Below, in pieces: positions 51,829 to 60,659 of a DNA stretch of 64,000 bases. Below the pieces are notes generated by a model, which had not been told where the DNA came from, did no database searches, and worked only from the letters and a program-made list of their open reading frames with translations. This DNA comes from RYN-230 sp963717125 (GTDB lineage Bacteria; Actinomycetota; Actinomycetes; Streptosporangiales; Streptosporangiaceae), in NCBI GenBank assembly GCA_963717125.1, contig CAVQVG010000007.1:682001-746000 (forward strand), written 5' to 3'. A program made the position numbers and the translations under genes. Position 1 is the first letter of the stretch; every line of letters starts with the position of its first letter.

Positions 51829-52485
51829 TTACCAGAGCGCACGTACCAGCGTCTCCTGCAGGTAGGTGAGCCAGTCGTAGACCCACATATAGGCCGACCG
51901 CGGGTCGGCCGGGTCGAGATCCTGGGTGCGCTGCGCGGTGTCCTCGGTGATCTCCAGCCGCACCCCCAGGGCCAGCCGGACATCGTTCAGCGCGCGCAGC
52001 CAGATCTGCCCGTCCTGCTCGGACAGCTCCACCTTGCCGCCCTGCTCGGGCAGCGTGTCCAGCACGGTCCGGGCCGCGGCCAGCTTGCCGGAGCGCAGGT
52101 CCTGTTCGGTAAACCGGCGGAATTCCCCGGCCGCCTCGGTGTCGTCGCGATAGGCGTCCGGCAGCAGCCGGGCCAGCACCGGGTCGTCCGGCGGGGTGGC
52201 CGAGCCGGGATGGCCGAGCAGCGCGGCCACGTCGTCGAGCGGACTGCCCGCGGCCGGGCCGCCGAGGCCGGGCGCGACCGGACCGCCCGCGCCGCCCGGG
52301 CCTGGCGCGGCGTCGTCCGCGTCCGCCGGGTCGCCGACCAGTTCCTCGACCTGGCTGACCAGGGCCCGGATGATGCCAGCCTGGGACGCGGCGAAGCTGG
52401 CCGTCACCCCGCCCTTCCGCCGCGAGCGGAAGCCTCCCACCAGGTCACCTGCTTCCCCCGTGCTGGCCGGGTCCGGTCCGCTCAC
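51829..52485 (-). CDS. DUF2017 protein
   Basis: 218 aa from a GTG at 52485 that overlaps the clpS stop in GTGA. SQAGIIRALVSQVEELVG, DPVLARLLPDAYRDDTEAAGEFRRFTEQDLRSGKLAAARTVLDTLP, LSEQDGQIWLRALNDVRLALGVRLEI and SAYMWVYDWLTYLQETLVRAL are the DUF2017 segments found downstream of clpS in actinobacteria. A Gly/Pro/Ala-rich insert lies at ~60-85. No known function; the conserved coupling with clpS suggests a role around ClpS/ClpP proteolysis. Confidence 0.92.
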   Translation of the reverse strand: MSGPDPASTGEAGDLVGGFRSRRKGGVTASFAASQAGIIRALVSQVEELVGDPADADDAAPGPGGAGGPVAPGLGGPAAGSPLDDVAALLGHPGSATPPDDPVLARLLPDAYRDDTEAAGEFRRFTEQDLRSGKLAAARTVLDTLPEQGGKVELSEQDGQIWLRALNDVRLALGVRLEITEDTAQRTQDLDPADPRSAYMWVYDWLTYLQETLVRALW

Positions 52486-52772
52486 TTGTCGTGGCTGACC
52501 GTAGCCCACAGGCCATAGCCGTGCAGCACGGCCACGTCGCGCTCCATGGACTCCCGGGCACCCGCCGAGACCACCGCCTTGCCCTTGTGGTGCACGTCGA
52601 GCATGAGCTTCTCGGCCTTGCGCCGCGAGTACCCGAATACCTGCTGGAACACGTAGGTCACGTAGGACATGAGGTTCACCGGGTCGTTCCATACGATGGT
52701 GACCCAGGGCGTGTCGGGGACGGCTTCCTGCCGCACCTCCGGCCGCTCAACCTCGGCTGGTGCCACGCTCAC
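52482..52772 (-). CDS. clpS: ATP-dependent Clp protease adaptor ClpS
   Basis: 96 aa from a GTG at 52772. The N-degron pocket region is WVTIVWNDPVNLMSYVTYVFQQVFGYSRRKAEKLMLDVHHKGKAVVSAG, with the Asn-Asp of the alpha-amino-binding site (WNDPVN) and His of the LDVHHKG helix. It hands N-end-rule substrates to ClpC/ClpA. First gene of the clpS-DUF2017-mec-cysO-cysM group and divergent from pncB. Confidence 0.96.
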   Translation of the reverse strand: MSVAPAEVERPEVRQEAVPDTPWVTIVWNDPVNLMSYVTYVFQQVFGYSRRKAEKLMLDVHHKGKAVVSAGARESMERDVAVLHGYGLWATVSHDK

Positions 52773-52937
52773 CGGCGCTCACCTCCCGGCATGGTTGTCT
52801 CCTAGTCTCTCAGCCCGGTCCGTCGGCCTTGTCCCCAGTACATCAGGCCCCGGCACCGGGCCGGCGCCATCATTACCGACTGTAGCGGCCATGGTGGCTG
52901 ATCCGGCGCGGTCGGGGCATCCGTAGTCTTGCTGCTC

Positions 52938-54266
52938 GTGACGGCTAAATCGAGCACGGCCCTGCTCACTGATCGCTACGAGCTGACGATGCTGACCGCC
53001 GCGCTGGGCAGCGGCGCCGCAGGACGGCGCACCGTCTTCGAGGTATTCGCCCGCGCGCTGCCGCACGGCCGGCGGTACGGCGTGGTCGCCGGGACCAGCC
53101 GGTTCCTCGACGCGCTGGAGCAGTTCACGTTCGGCCCCGAGGAGCTCGCTTTCCTGCGCGACGGCGGGATCGTGGACGAGGCGGCCCTGCGCTACCTGGA
53201 GACATACCGGTTCAGCGGGAACATCTGGGGCTACGGGGAAGGCGACTGCTACTTCCCCGGCTCGCCGATCCTGGTCGTGGAGGCCCCGTTCACCGAGGCC
53301 GTCGTGCTGGAGACGCTGGCCCTGTCCATCCTCAACCACGACTCGGCCATCGCGTCCGCGGCGTCCCGGATGGTGACCGCGGCCGACGGGCGGCCGATCA
53401 TCGAGATGGGCTCCCGGCGCACCCACGAGCGGGCCGCGGTGGCCAGCGCCCGGGCCGCCTACATCGCCGGGTTCGCGACCACCTCCAACCTGCGCGCCGG
53501 GCACGACTACGACATCCCGACCAGCGGCACCAGCGCGCACGCGTTCACCCTGGTGCACGACAGCGAGCGGGACGCGTTCGCCGCCCAGCTGGCCGCGCTG
53601 GGCACCGGCACCACGCTGCTGGTGGACACGTTCGACGTGGAGCGGGCGGTACGCACCGCCATCGAACTGGCCGGGCCCGGCCTGGGCGCGGTGCGCATCG
53701 ACAGCGGCGACCTGCCCCGGGTCACCGGGCGGGTCCGCGCCCTGCTGGACGAGTTGGGCGCGACCAAGACCCGGATCGTGCTCAGCGGCGACCTCGACGA
53801 GTACTCGATCGCCGCGCTGGCCGCCGCGCCGGTGGATGGGTACGGGGTGGGCACGTCGCTGGTCACCGGGTCCGGCGCGCCGACCGCGGCGCTGGTCTAC
53901 AAGCTGGTGGCGCGGGCCCTGGAGAGCAGCGGGGACGGCCAGCTGCGCCCGGTGGCGAAACGGTCGGTCGGCAAGCCCGGCCGGGGCGGGCGCAAGTGGT
54001 CGGCCCGGCGGCTCGACGACACCGGCACCGCGGTCGCCGAGGTGATCACCACGAACGGGGCGGAGGACGCACTGGCCCGGCCGCCGGCGCGGCCGTTGCT
54101 CCGGCCGCTGGTGCGGCGCGGCGAGATAGTCGGCCGGGAGCCGCTGCAGGCGGCCCGTGACCGGCACCGCGCGGCCCTGGCCGAGCTGCCGGTGCACGCG
54201 GTTCAGCTGTCCCGGGGCTACCCGGCTATCCCGACCGTGTTCCGGCCGCTCGACGAGGACGAGTAA
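52938..54266 (+). CDS. pncB: Nicotinate phosphoribosyltransferase
   Basis: 442 aa from a GTG at 52938; TAGTCT lies at 52924-52929, so the mRNA could be leaderless. ALLTDRYELTML is the family start; VVEAPFTEAVVLETLALSILNHDSAIASAASRM, EMGSRRTHERAAVASARAAYIAGFATTSN, TFDVERAV and RIDSGDLP carry the phosphoribosyl and phosphate-binding residues, and VGTSLVTGSGAP the last loop. It makes NaMN from nicotinate, ATP and PRPP. pncA, 1.5 kb to the right, supplies nicotinate, so the two form an NAD-salvage pair. Confidence 0.95.
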   Translation: MTAKSSTALLTDRYELTMLTAALGSGAAGRRTVFEVFARALPHGRRYGVVAGTSRFLDALEQFTFGPEELAFLRDGGIVDEAALRYLETYRFSGNIWGYGEGDCYFPGSPILVVEAPFTEAVVLETLALSILNHDSAIASAASRMVTAADGRPIIEMGSRRTHERAAVASARAAYIAGFATTSNLRAGHDYDIPTSGTSAHAFTLVHDSERDAFAAQLAALGTGTTLLVDTFDVERAVRTAIELAGPGLGAVRIDSGDLPRVTGRVRALLDELGATKTRIVLSGDLDEYSIAALAAAPVDGYGVGTSLVTGSGAPTAALVYKLVARALESSGDGQLRPVAKRSVGKPGRGGRKWSARRLDDTGTAVAEVITTNGAEDALARPPARPLLRPLVRRGEIVGREPLQAARDRHRAALAELPVHAVQLSRGYPAIPTVFRPLDEDE

Positions 54267-55322
54267 CCGCCCGGTGCCGACGGCGGGTGGCCGTCCAGCA
54301 GGGACGAGGGGTGACCGTCCGCGTCGGGCCCGGTGCCGTACGGTCCCGGGGCGGTGGCAGCTGGGCAGAACGCCCGCCGGTAGGCCTGCGGCGTGGTGCC
54401 GCGCCAGATCCGGAAGTGATGCCGCAGCGTGGCCGCGTTGCCGAAGCCGGCCCGGTCCGCGATGAGGTCGATGGAGGCGCCGGTCTCCTCCAGCAGCTCC
54501 TGGGCGAGCAGGATGCGCTGGCCGGTCAGCCAGCGCAGCGGGGTGGTCCCGGTCTCCTGGACGAACCGGCGGGCGAACGTGCGTTCGGACATGTGCGCCC
54601 GCCCGGCGAGCTGGCGGATGGTGACCGGCTCGGCCAGGTGGCGCTGCATCCAGCCGATGACCTCGCCGAGCGTGTCGCAGGACGGCACGGCCACCGGCTG
54701 GTCCACGTACTGGGCCTGGCCGCCGTCCCGGTGCGGCGGCACCACCATCCGCCGGGCGATCCCGTTGGCCACCCGGGTGCCCTGCTCCTTGCGCACCAGG
54801 TGCAGGCAGGCGTCGATGCCGGCCGCGGTGCCCGCGCTGGTGATGACCAGGCCCTCGTCCACGTAGAGCACGTCGGGGTTGACCATGGCCTCCGGGTACC
54901 GCTTGGCCAGTTCCGCGGCGTGCCGCCAGTGCGTGGTGCACCGCCGCCCGTCCAGCAGGCCCGCCGCGCCGAGGGCGAACGCGCCGTTGCACACGCTCAG
55001 CACCCGGGTGCCGCTCGCCACCGCGGCCCGCACCGCCTCGATCATCGGCACCGGGAACTCCGGGCGCCGGCTGGTACAGCCGGGCGTCACAGACCGCGGA
55101 GACCACCACCAGGTCGGCGGCGGCCAGCCGGTCCAGGCCGAAGCTTGGCTGCACGGTGAACCCGGTCGCTGACTCGAGCGGCCCCGGCTCCCCGCCGACC
55201 ACCGCGAAGTCGTACCTGGGCAGCCCGTCGTCGGTCCGGTCGACGCCGAAGACCTCGCAGACTACGCCCAGCTCAAACGGGGTGAACCCGTTCAGGATCA
55301 CGACGGCCACGTTGCGGAGCAT
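54218..55322 (-). pseudogene. GlxA-type AraC regulator with DJ-1/PfpI domain, frameshifted
   Basis: The first frame from an ATG at 55322 gives MLRNVAVVILNGFTPFELGVVCEVFGVDRTDDGLPRYDF, VVGGEPGPLESATGF, LAAADLVVVSAVCDARLYQPAP. The second frame gives EFPVPMIEAVRAAVASGTRVLSVCNGAFALGAAGLLDGRRCTTHW, and then the AraC HTH (LAEPVTIRQLAGRAHMSERTFARRFVQETGTTPLRWLTGQRILLAQELLEETGASIDLIADRAGFGNAATLRHHFR). One extra C in the GCGCCCGG run (plus 55062-55064) explains the break: PAPEFPVPMIEA when removed. About 367 aa when repaired. The tail overlaps the end of pncB by 49 bases, convergent. Target unknown. Confidence 0.85.
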
Positions 55323-55409
55323 GGTCCCCATCATGCGGTGGCAGGATCTTTCCGTCAACTGTCACGACTGCCACTGGTAGCGACGTGCCGGGCCGGGCAG
55401 GCTGGACCT

Positions 55410-55703
55410 ATGTCTCGCACCGACCAGAACTCACCAGACGCCCGTCGGGGAGTCGGGCACGTGCTGCACCAGCTGGCCCGGGCCCTCCGCCGGGCGGTAC
55501 GAGCCGTGGTGGCCACCATCGCCGAGTGCAACCGCGCGCAGCGCCGGATGGCCGAGCTTCGGCTCACCCCGGACCGGTTCCTGCTGGACGGCGGCGCCCA
55601 GCCGCCGGACACCTACGCCGAATTCCTGTTCCGCACCACGGGGCTGCTGCCGCACGAGCCACCCGCGGATAAGCGTTTCTCGGGCGGGCACGCCCGCCGC
55701 TAA
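55410..55703 (+). CDS. Small conserved actinobacterial protein, function unknown
   Basis: 97 aa from an ATG at 55410. VGHVLHQLARALRRAVRAVVATIAECNRAQRRMAELRLTPDRFLLDGGAQPPDTYAEFLFRTTGLLPHEPPA. The middle is an amphipathic basic helix and the end an acidic/aromatic motif that I recall from many actinobacterial small proteins without a named function. No membrane helix or zinc motif. Divergent from the GlxA-type gene and upstream of pncA. Confidence 0.65.
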   Translation: MSRTDQNSPDARRGVGHVLHQLARALRRAVRAVVATIAECNRAQRRMAELRLTPDRFLLDGGAQPPDTYAEFLFRTTGLLPHEPPADKRFSGGHARR

Positions 55704-55775
55704 CCTGGCGGCATGTCTGGGCGCCCGGCCGGGCGCGGATGCCGGGCCAGGCAGGGGATGCCGTAGCCTCGGGCT

Positions 55776-56378
55776 GTGCGGGCGCTTGTGATCGTGGACG
55801 TGCAGAACGACTTCTGCGAAGGCGGTTCGCTGGCCGTGGCCGGCGGCGGCGAGGTGGCCAGGGCGATCAGCCGGTTCGTGGCGGACGATGGCTACCACCA
55901 CGTGGTGGCCTCCCGGGACTACCACATCGACCCGGGCACCCACTTCTCGGCCAGCCCGGACTACGCGAACTCGTGGCCGCGGCACTGCGTGGTGGGCACG
56001 CGGGGCGCGGACTTCCACCCGGACCTGGACACCAGCCGGATCGAGGCGGTGTTCAGCAAAGGCGCCCATGAGGCGGCGTACAGCGCGTTCGAGGGCAGCG
56101 ACGAGAGCGGCACGTCGCTGGCCGACTGGCTGCGCGCCCGCGACATCAGCGAGGTGGAGGTGGCCGGCCTCGCCACCGACTACTGCGTCGGGTCCACCGC
56201 CCTGTCGGCCGCGCAGGCGGGGTTCACCACCCAGGTGCTGCTCTGGCTGACCGCCGGGGTGGATCCGACCACCACGTCGGAAGCCCTGCGGGCCATGCGC
56301 GAGGCAGGCGTGACCGTCACCGGCACGCCCATCGAGCACTGGTCCGCTCAGGCGTCCCCGGACGGCAGCAACTCGTAG
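55776..56378 (+). CDS. pncA: Nicotinamidase (pyrazinamidase)
   Basis: 200 aa from a GTG at 55776. The catalytic triad is Asp8 (VDVQNDF), Lys95 (FSKGAHEAAYSAF) and Cys137 (GLATDYCV). The metal site is His50/Asp52/His56/His70 (YHIDPGTHF, WPRHCV). It converts nicotinamide to nicotinate, feeding pncB. The 3' end overlaps the convergent DUF3039 gene by 31 bases. Confidence 0.95.
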   Translation: MRALVIVDVQNDFCEGGSLAVAGGGEVARAISRFVADDGYHHVVASRDYHIDPGTHFSASPDYANSWPRHCVVGTRGADFHPDLDTSRIEAVFSKGAHEAAYSAFEGSDESGTSLADWLRARDISEVEVAGLATDYCVGSTALSAAQAGFTTQVLLWLTAGVDPTTTSEALRAMREAGVTVTGTPIEHWSAQASPDGSNS

Positions 56379-56605
56379 ATCCGCTTGCAGTCTGGGCAGA
56401 TAGGAAACCGCTTCGGATCTCTGTTCGGCACCCACACCTTGCCGCACAGCGCGATCACGGGCGTGCCGGTCACCGCGCTATCGACGATCTTGTCCTTCTC
56501 GACGTAGTGCGCGAACCGCTCGTGGTCGCCGTCGCCGAACGACACATCCGACGTGGTGCCGGTGTCTTCGCGGGTGCCAGTATCAGGAAGAACTTCGGTA
56601 CTCAT
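56348..56605 (-). CDS. DUF3039 zinc-ribbon protein
   Basis: 85 aa from an ATG at 56605. DHERFAHYVEKDKIVDSAVTGTPVIALCGKVWVPNRDPKRFPICPDCKRIYE is the DUF3039 core, with a likely zinc site from His/Cys (CGK...CPDCK). N-terminal 25 residues are Thr/Asp-rich. Actinobacteria-specific, role unknown. Confidence 0.9.
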   Translation of the reverse strand: MSTEVLPDTGTREDTGTTSDVSFGDGDHERFAHYVEKDKIVDSAVTGTPVIALCGKVWVPNRDPKRFPICPDCKRIYELLPSGDA

Positions 56606-56726
56606 GAGAGCGGAGTCTACTGCGCGCCCGCGCCCGGCCTGCGAGGCTGCGTGCCCGGCTCCGCGCCCGGCCTGCGAGGCTCCACGCCCTGCCCAGCGCA
56701 CCCGGGCGGACCCCAGCGCCGCGTGC

Positions 56727-57300
56727 CTAGTTGAGCGAGGGGTCGTCCGGGTAGTTGGCCACCATCGCGAGGTTGCCGCCCTGCCGGCGCAGCACCGCCT
56801 TCCAGAGCTGCTCCGGCTCGGCCATGAACGCGTCGGTCGGCTCGCCGGACAGCACGTACCAGGCGCCTTCGTCGATCTCCGCCTGCAGCTGGCCAGGCCC
56901 CCAGCCGGCGTAGCCCGGCGAAGACCCGGAGGGAGGCGATCCCGCCCGCCAGCAGCTGGGGCGGGGCGTCCAGGTCGACCAGCCCGACCCGGGACATTAC
57001 CGCCGAACCGTCCAGCGCCCGCCAGCCGACCGGTTCCGCGTCGCCCGGCGCGATGGCCAGGGCAAGCGCGCTGTTCGGGGCGACCGGCCCACCCCGGAAG
57101 ACCACCGACGGCCCGGTCACCAGGTCCGTCCAGGACTCCAGCACCTGCCCGACGGGTACCTCCGTCGGGCGGTTCAGCACCACGCCGAGCGTGCCCTCCT
57201 CTGGTTCGTCCTCCACCACGAGAACGACGGTCCGCCGGAAATTCGGGTCACCGAGCAGCGGGGTGGCGACCAGCAGCCGACCCGAGAGGTCCTCCTCCAT
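56727..57300 (-). pseudogene. UPF0301/AlgH (YqgE) family protein, frameshifted
   Basis: From an ATG at 57300 (GGAGGC before it): LSGRLLVATPLLGDPNFRRTVVLVVEDEPEEGTLGVVLNRPTEVPVGQVLESW, VVFRGGPVAPNSALALA, and IASLRVFAG. The correct continuation YAGWGPGQLQAEIDEGAWYVL..ANYPDDPSLN is in another frame ending at 56727. One extra base in the CCC at 56914-56916 (plus strand) causes the shift; removal gives a normal 190-aa AlgH. Function of the family is not settled. Confidence 0.9.
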
Positions 57301-57349
57301 GCCTCCATTGTGGCGGACATGGCGGAGATGAGCAGACCCCGAGGCAGCT

Positions 57350-57382
57350 CAATTCAGGACCGGGCCGCAATTCAGGACCGGG
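57350..57382. repeat. 15-bp direct repeat (period 18) covering malic-enzyme stop
   Basis: CAATTCAGGACCGGG occurs at 57350-57364 and 57368-57382. The right copy contains the end and stop of the malic enzyme gene (HRTRS-stop); the left copy lies just past it. The flanking three bases differ (CCG/TCC). Confidence 0.85.
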
Positions 57383-58772
57383 TCCGGTGACTGCCGGCCG
57401 CGTCCCGGACCGCCGCGGCCACCGCGGCGGTGACGTTCGCGTTGAACACCGACGGGATGATGTAGTGCGGGCCGAGCTCGGCCGCGGAAACCACCCCGGC
57501 CAGCGCCCGGGCCGCGGCCACCAGCATGTCATCGGTGACGGTCCGGCTCTGCGCGTCCAGCAGGCCGCGGAACACCCCGGGGAAGGCGAGCACGTTGTTG
57601 ATCTGGTTCGGGTAGTCGCTGCGCCCGGTGGCCACGACCGCGGCGTGCTGGGCCGCCTCGTCCGGATCCACCTCGGGGTCCGGGTTAGCCAGCGCGAACA
57701 CGATCGCGTCCGGGTTCATCGCCGCGATGTCCGTGCCTTGCAGGATGTGCGGCGCGGACACCCCGATGAACACGTCCGCGCCGTGCACCGCGCCGGCCAG
57801 ATCGCCGTCGTACCCGGCCTCGTTGGTGTGCTCGGCCACCCAGCGCAGGCTGTCGTCGAGCCCCGGCCGCCCGCGGTAGACCGCGCCCTTCTCGTCGCAG
57901 ACCACCACGTCCGAGGCGCCCGACGCGATCAGCAGCCGGAGCACGGCCGTGCCGGCCGCGCCCGCGCCGGACATCGCGATCCGGACCGTGCCGAGCTTCT
58001 TGCCCACCACGCGCAGCGCGTTGGTCAGCGCGGCCAGCACCACGATCGCGGTGCCGTGCTGGTCGTCGTGGAAGACCGGGATGTCCAGCAGGCCGCGCAG
58101 CCGGCGTTCCACCTCGAAGCACCGCGGGGCGCTGATGTCCTCCAGGTTGATCCCGCCGAAGGCGGGCGCGATGACCTGCACGGTGCGCACGATCTCGTCG
58201 GTGTCCTGGGTGTCCAGGCACACCGGCCAGGCGTCGATTCCGGCGAACCGCTTGAACAGGGCGGCCTTCCCCTCCATGACCGGCAGCGCCGCGTACGGGC
58301 CGATATTGCCCAGGCCGAGAACAGCCGAGCCGTCGGTGACCACCGCGACGCTGTTCCGCTTGATGGTGAGCCTGCGCACGTCCTCGGGGTTGCCCGCGAT
58401 GGCCATCGAGACCCGGGCCACCCCGGGCGTGTAGGCCATGGACAGGTCGTCCCGGTTGCGCAGCGGCACCTTGACCGCGGTCTCTATCTTCCCGCCCAGG
58501 TGCAGCAGGAAGGTCCGGTCGCTGACCTTGCTGAGCGTCACGCCGTCGATGGCGCTCAGCGCCTGCACGATGGCCTCGGCGTGCTCGGAGTCCCGGGCCG
58601 CGCAGGTCACGTCCACCCGGAGCCGCTCGTGTCCCAGCGGGGCGACGTCCAGGGCGGTGACCGCGCCGCCGGTCTGCTCCACCGCGTGGGTGAGCCCGCT
58701 GACGGCCCGCCCGCGGGACGGGACCTCCAGCCGCACAGTGATCGAATAGGACACGCTCGGCGCTACCGACAC
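57372..58772 (-). CDS. NAD(P)-dependent malic enzyme with N-terminal ACT domain
   Basis: 466 aa from a GTG at 58772, GGGAG four bases upstream. An ACT-like domain (SVSYSITVRLEVPSRGRAVSGLTHAVEQTGGAVTALDVA..VQALSAIDGVTL, ~1-80) precedes the catalytic part: LRNRDDLSMAYTPGVARV, SVAVVTDGSAVLGLGNIGPYAALPVMEGKAALFKRFAG, HDDQHGTAIV, the NAD fold MSGAGAAGTAVLRLL and YPNQINNVLAFPG. It makes pyruvate and CO2 from malate. The ACT module suggests allosteric control by an amino acid. Divergent from the MarR gene. Confidence 0.94.
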   Translation of the reverse strand: MSVAPSVSYSITVRLEVPSRGRAVSGLTHAVEQTGGAVTALDVAPLGHERLRVDVTCAARDSEHAEAIVQALSAIDGVTLSKVSDRTFLLHLGGKIETAVKVPLRNRDDLSMAYTPGVARVSMAIAGNPEDVRRLTIKRNSVAVVTDGSAVLGLGNIGPYAALPVMEGKAALFKRFAGIDAWPVCLDTQDTDEIVRTVQVIAPAFGGINLEDISAPRCFEVERRLRGLLDIPVFHDDQHGTAIVVLAALTNALRVVGKKLGTVRIAMSGAGAAGTAVLRLLIASGASDVVVCDEKGAVYRGRPGLDDSLRWVAEHTNEAGYDGDLAGAVHGADVFIGVSAPHILQGTDIAAMNPDAIVFALANPDPEVDPDEAAQHAAVVATGRSDYPNQINNVLAFPGVFRGLLDAQSRTVTDDMLVAAARALAGVVSAAELGPHYIIPSVFNANVTAAVAAAVRDAAGSHRTRS

Positions 58773-58904
58773 GTAACTCCCGCCTTCCCGGCCGCCATGT
58801 TGCCGCACCCAATCGTGCCACCTGGGATCCGATGACCGGGCCGTAGCCCAGGTCACCGGGCGTCGGGGGACGCGAAGCGGGCCGCGGCCACGTACCCTGC
58901 AAGG

Positions 58905-59387
58905 GTGTCCAACGCAGGAACGGCCGCCAGCGCGGCCAGCGTGGCCGCCCCGGACGAGGCTGGCCCACCGCCCGTCGACGTGACCCGGCTGCGGGTGGCC
59001 ATCGCCCGCGTGTCCCGCAGCCTGCGGCGGCACGAACTGGCCGGGCTCACCCCGACCCAGCTGTCCGCGCTTTCTACCGTGGACAAGGCCGGGCCGCTCC
59101 GGCTCGGTGACCTGGCGGCCGCGGAGAAGATCGCGCCCTCCACGCTGACCCGGCTGGTCACCGTGCTGGAAGACCGCGGCTACGTGCGGCGCGGCCCGGT
59201 GCCCGGCGACGCCCGGGCCAGCACGCTAGTGGTGACCGCGGAGGGACACGCGATCCTGGAGCGGATCAGGCAGGAGAGCACCATCCTGCTGGCCGGCAGC
59301 CTGCGCACGCTCAGCCCGGATCAGCTGGCCGCGCTGACCGCGGCGCTGCCCGCCCTGGAGCAGCTCGCGGACGCCAACCCGGCCTAA
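58905..59387 (+). CDS. MarR-family transcriptional regulator
   Basis: 160 aa from a GTG at 58905. Winged helix: LTPTQLSALSTVDKAGPLRLGDLAAAEKIAPSTLTRLVTVLEDRGYVRRGPVPGDARASTLVVTAEGHAILERIRQE. DARASTLVVT is the wing. The N-terminal about 25 residues are Ala/Pro-rich. Divergent from malic enzyme, so control of that gene or of itself is plausible but not shown. Confidence 0.9.
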   Translation: MSNAGTAASAASVAAPDEAGPPPVDVTRLRVAIARVSRSLRRHELAGLTPTQLSALSTVDKAGPLRLGDLAAAEKIAPSTLTRLVTVLEDRGYVRRGPVPGDARASTLVVTAEGHAILERIRQESTILLAGSLRTLSPDQLAALTAALPALEQLADANPA

Positions 59388-59487
59388 CCCGGCGCAAGCT
59401 GATCCGCCCGCCCCGGCGGGATCCGGCCGCCCCGCACCCAAGCTGCCCCACCTGCCAGCTGAGCCCCATCAGCCACAACGCCAGCTG

Positions 59488-59535
59488 GTGATCATGGGAT
59501 TACTGCCGCTATGACGACACCAATCCCATGATCAC
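59488..59535. repeat. 14-bp perfect inverted repeat between convergent genes
   Basis: GTGATCATGGGATT (59488-59501) and AATCCCATGATCAC (59522-59535) flank a 20-base loop. The AT-rich stem is unlike the GC stems elsewhere in the window. It lies in the 180-bp gap between the MarR and thioredoxin-like genes. Terminator or dispersed palindromic element. Confidence 0.85.
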
Positions 59536-59571
59536 GATAGGAGTGGCGGCCGCCGGCCGCGGGCGGGGTGG

Positions 59572-60567
59572 TCAGAAGAGCAGGCTGGACAGGGTGGCGC
59601 GGGCCTTGGCTACCGCGGGGTCACCGGGCGGGAACACGTCGAACAGCTTGACCAGGTTGACCCGGGCCCGCTCCCGGTCCTCCCCCGAGGTGCGCCGGAT
59701 GGCGCCGAGCAGCCGGTCGAAGCCCTCGTCGGGGCGCCCAGTGGCCACGTCGAGATCGGCCACCCGCGCCTGCGCGTCGACGTCCTCTGGATGCTCCGCC
59801 GCGGCCCGCCGGACCTGCCCCTCGTCATAGGAGCTCACCCGGCGGATCAGGTCGACCTGAGCCAGGCCCACGGTAGCCACCGGGTGACCGGGGGTGGCCG
59901 CCAGCACCCGCTTGAACGCGTCGGCCGCGGCGTCCAGGTCGCCGCGCTCCATAGCCTGCTGAGCCTCGTCGAAGGCCGGGTCGGACGGCAGGCCGGGCCC
60001 GCGGCCGCCGGGCATGCCCGGACCGCGGCCGGGCTGGCCGTTATCCGGCTGATCATCATCCGCCGCCGGGGCCGCCGCGGCCGCCGCGGCCGCCCCGGGC
60101 AGCCCGAGCTGCCCGGCCACCTGCATGACCTGGCCGAGCCACTGGCGCACCTGCGCCTCCGGCATGGCGCCGAGGAAGCCGTCCACCACCTGGCCGCCGG
60201 CCACGGCCATCACCATCGGGATGCTCTGCACCTGCAGCGCGGCCCGCAGCTGCGGGTTCGCGTCGATGTCCACCTTGGCCAGCACCCAGTCGCCGTCGGC
60301 CTCACCGGCCAGCTTCTCCAGCACCGGGCTGAGCTGCTTGCAGGGCTCGCACCATTCGGCCCATAGGTCCAGGATGACCGGCACGGACCGGGACCGCTCA
60401 ACGACGTCAACGTTGAAGGTCTCCTCGGTCACGTCCATGACATTGCCGCCCGGCGAGTCACCTTGCCCGCCGGCGCGTGCGGCGGCCTGCTGACCGCGCT
60501 GCGCGGCGGCCTGCCGCGCGCCCAGGTCAACAGCGCCGTAGAGGGAAAAGTCCCGGGGCTGCTGCAT
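59572..60567 (-). CDS. Thioredoxin-domain co-chaperone, YbbN/CnoX-like
   Basis: 331 aa from an ATG at 60567 (MQQPRDFSLYGAVDLGARQ); further upstream ATGs exist. The thioredoxin fold is at ~45-150, with VPVILDLWAEWCEPCKQLSPVLEKLA giving CEPC, and QVQSIPMVMAVAGGQVVDGF. After an Ala/Gly/Pro linker, TPR-like helices follow (FDEAQQAMERGDLDAAADAFKRVLAATPGHPVATVGLAQVDLIRR). This is the YbbN layout; in the family it links redox and holdase functions. Convergent with the MarR gene. Confidence 0.92.
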   Translation of the reverse strand: MQQPRDFSLYGAVDLGARQAAAQRGQQAAARAGGQGDSPGGNVMDVTEETFNVDVVERSRSVPVILDLWAEWCEPCKQLSPVLEKLAGEADGDWVLAKVDIDANPQLRAALQVQSIPMVMAVAGGQVVDGFLGAMPEAQVRQWLGQVMQVAGQLGLPGAAAAAAAAPAADDDQPDNGQPGRGPGMPGGRGPGLPSDPAFDEAQQAMERGDLDAAADAFKRVLAATPGHPVATVGLAQVDLIRRVSSYDEGQVRRAAAEHPEDVDAQARVADLDVATGRPDEGFDRLLGAIRRTSGEDRERARVNLVKLFDVFPPGDPAVAKARATLSSLLF

Positions 60568-60632
60568 ACCTCTATCCTGCCGCATCCCCGCCATGCCTTG
60601 ACCGCCCGTCCCCATCGCTGGCCCGGCCTAAT

Positions 60633-60650
60633 GTAGCATGTTTGTGCTAC
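60633..60650 (+). promoter_or_regulatory. Operator palindrome of second toxin-antitoxin operon
   Basis: GTAGCATGTTTGTGCTAC has perfect 6-bp arms (GTAGCA/TGCTAC) and ends nine bases before the antitoxin ATG. Location and symmetry fit an autoregulatory operator. The short distance allows a near-leaderless mRNA. Confidence 0.65.
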
Positions 60651-60659
60651 TGTAGTCCC

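Noticed and set aside
52779..55358. 859-codon leftward frame opposite pncB
   Set aside because: Only the first about 95 codons are the GlxA-type N-terminus; beyond the frameshift it is low-complexity antisense of pncB.
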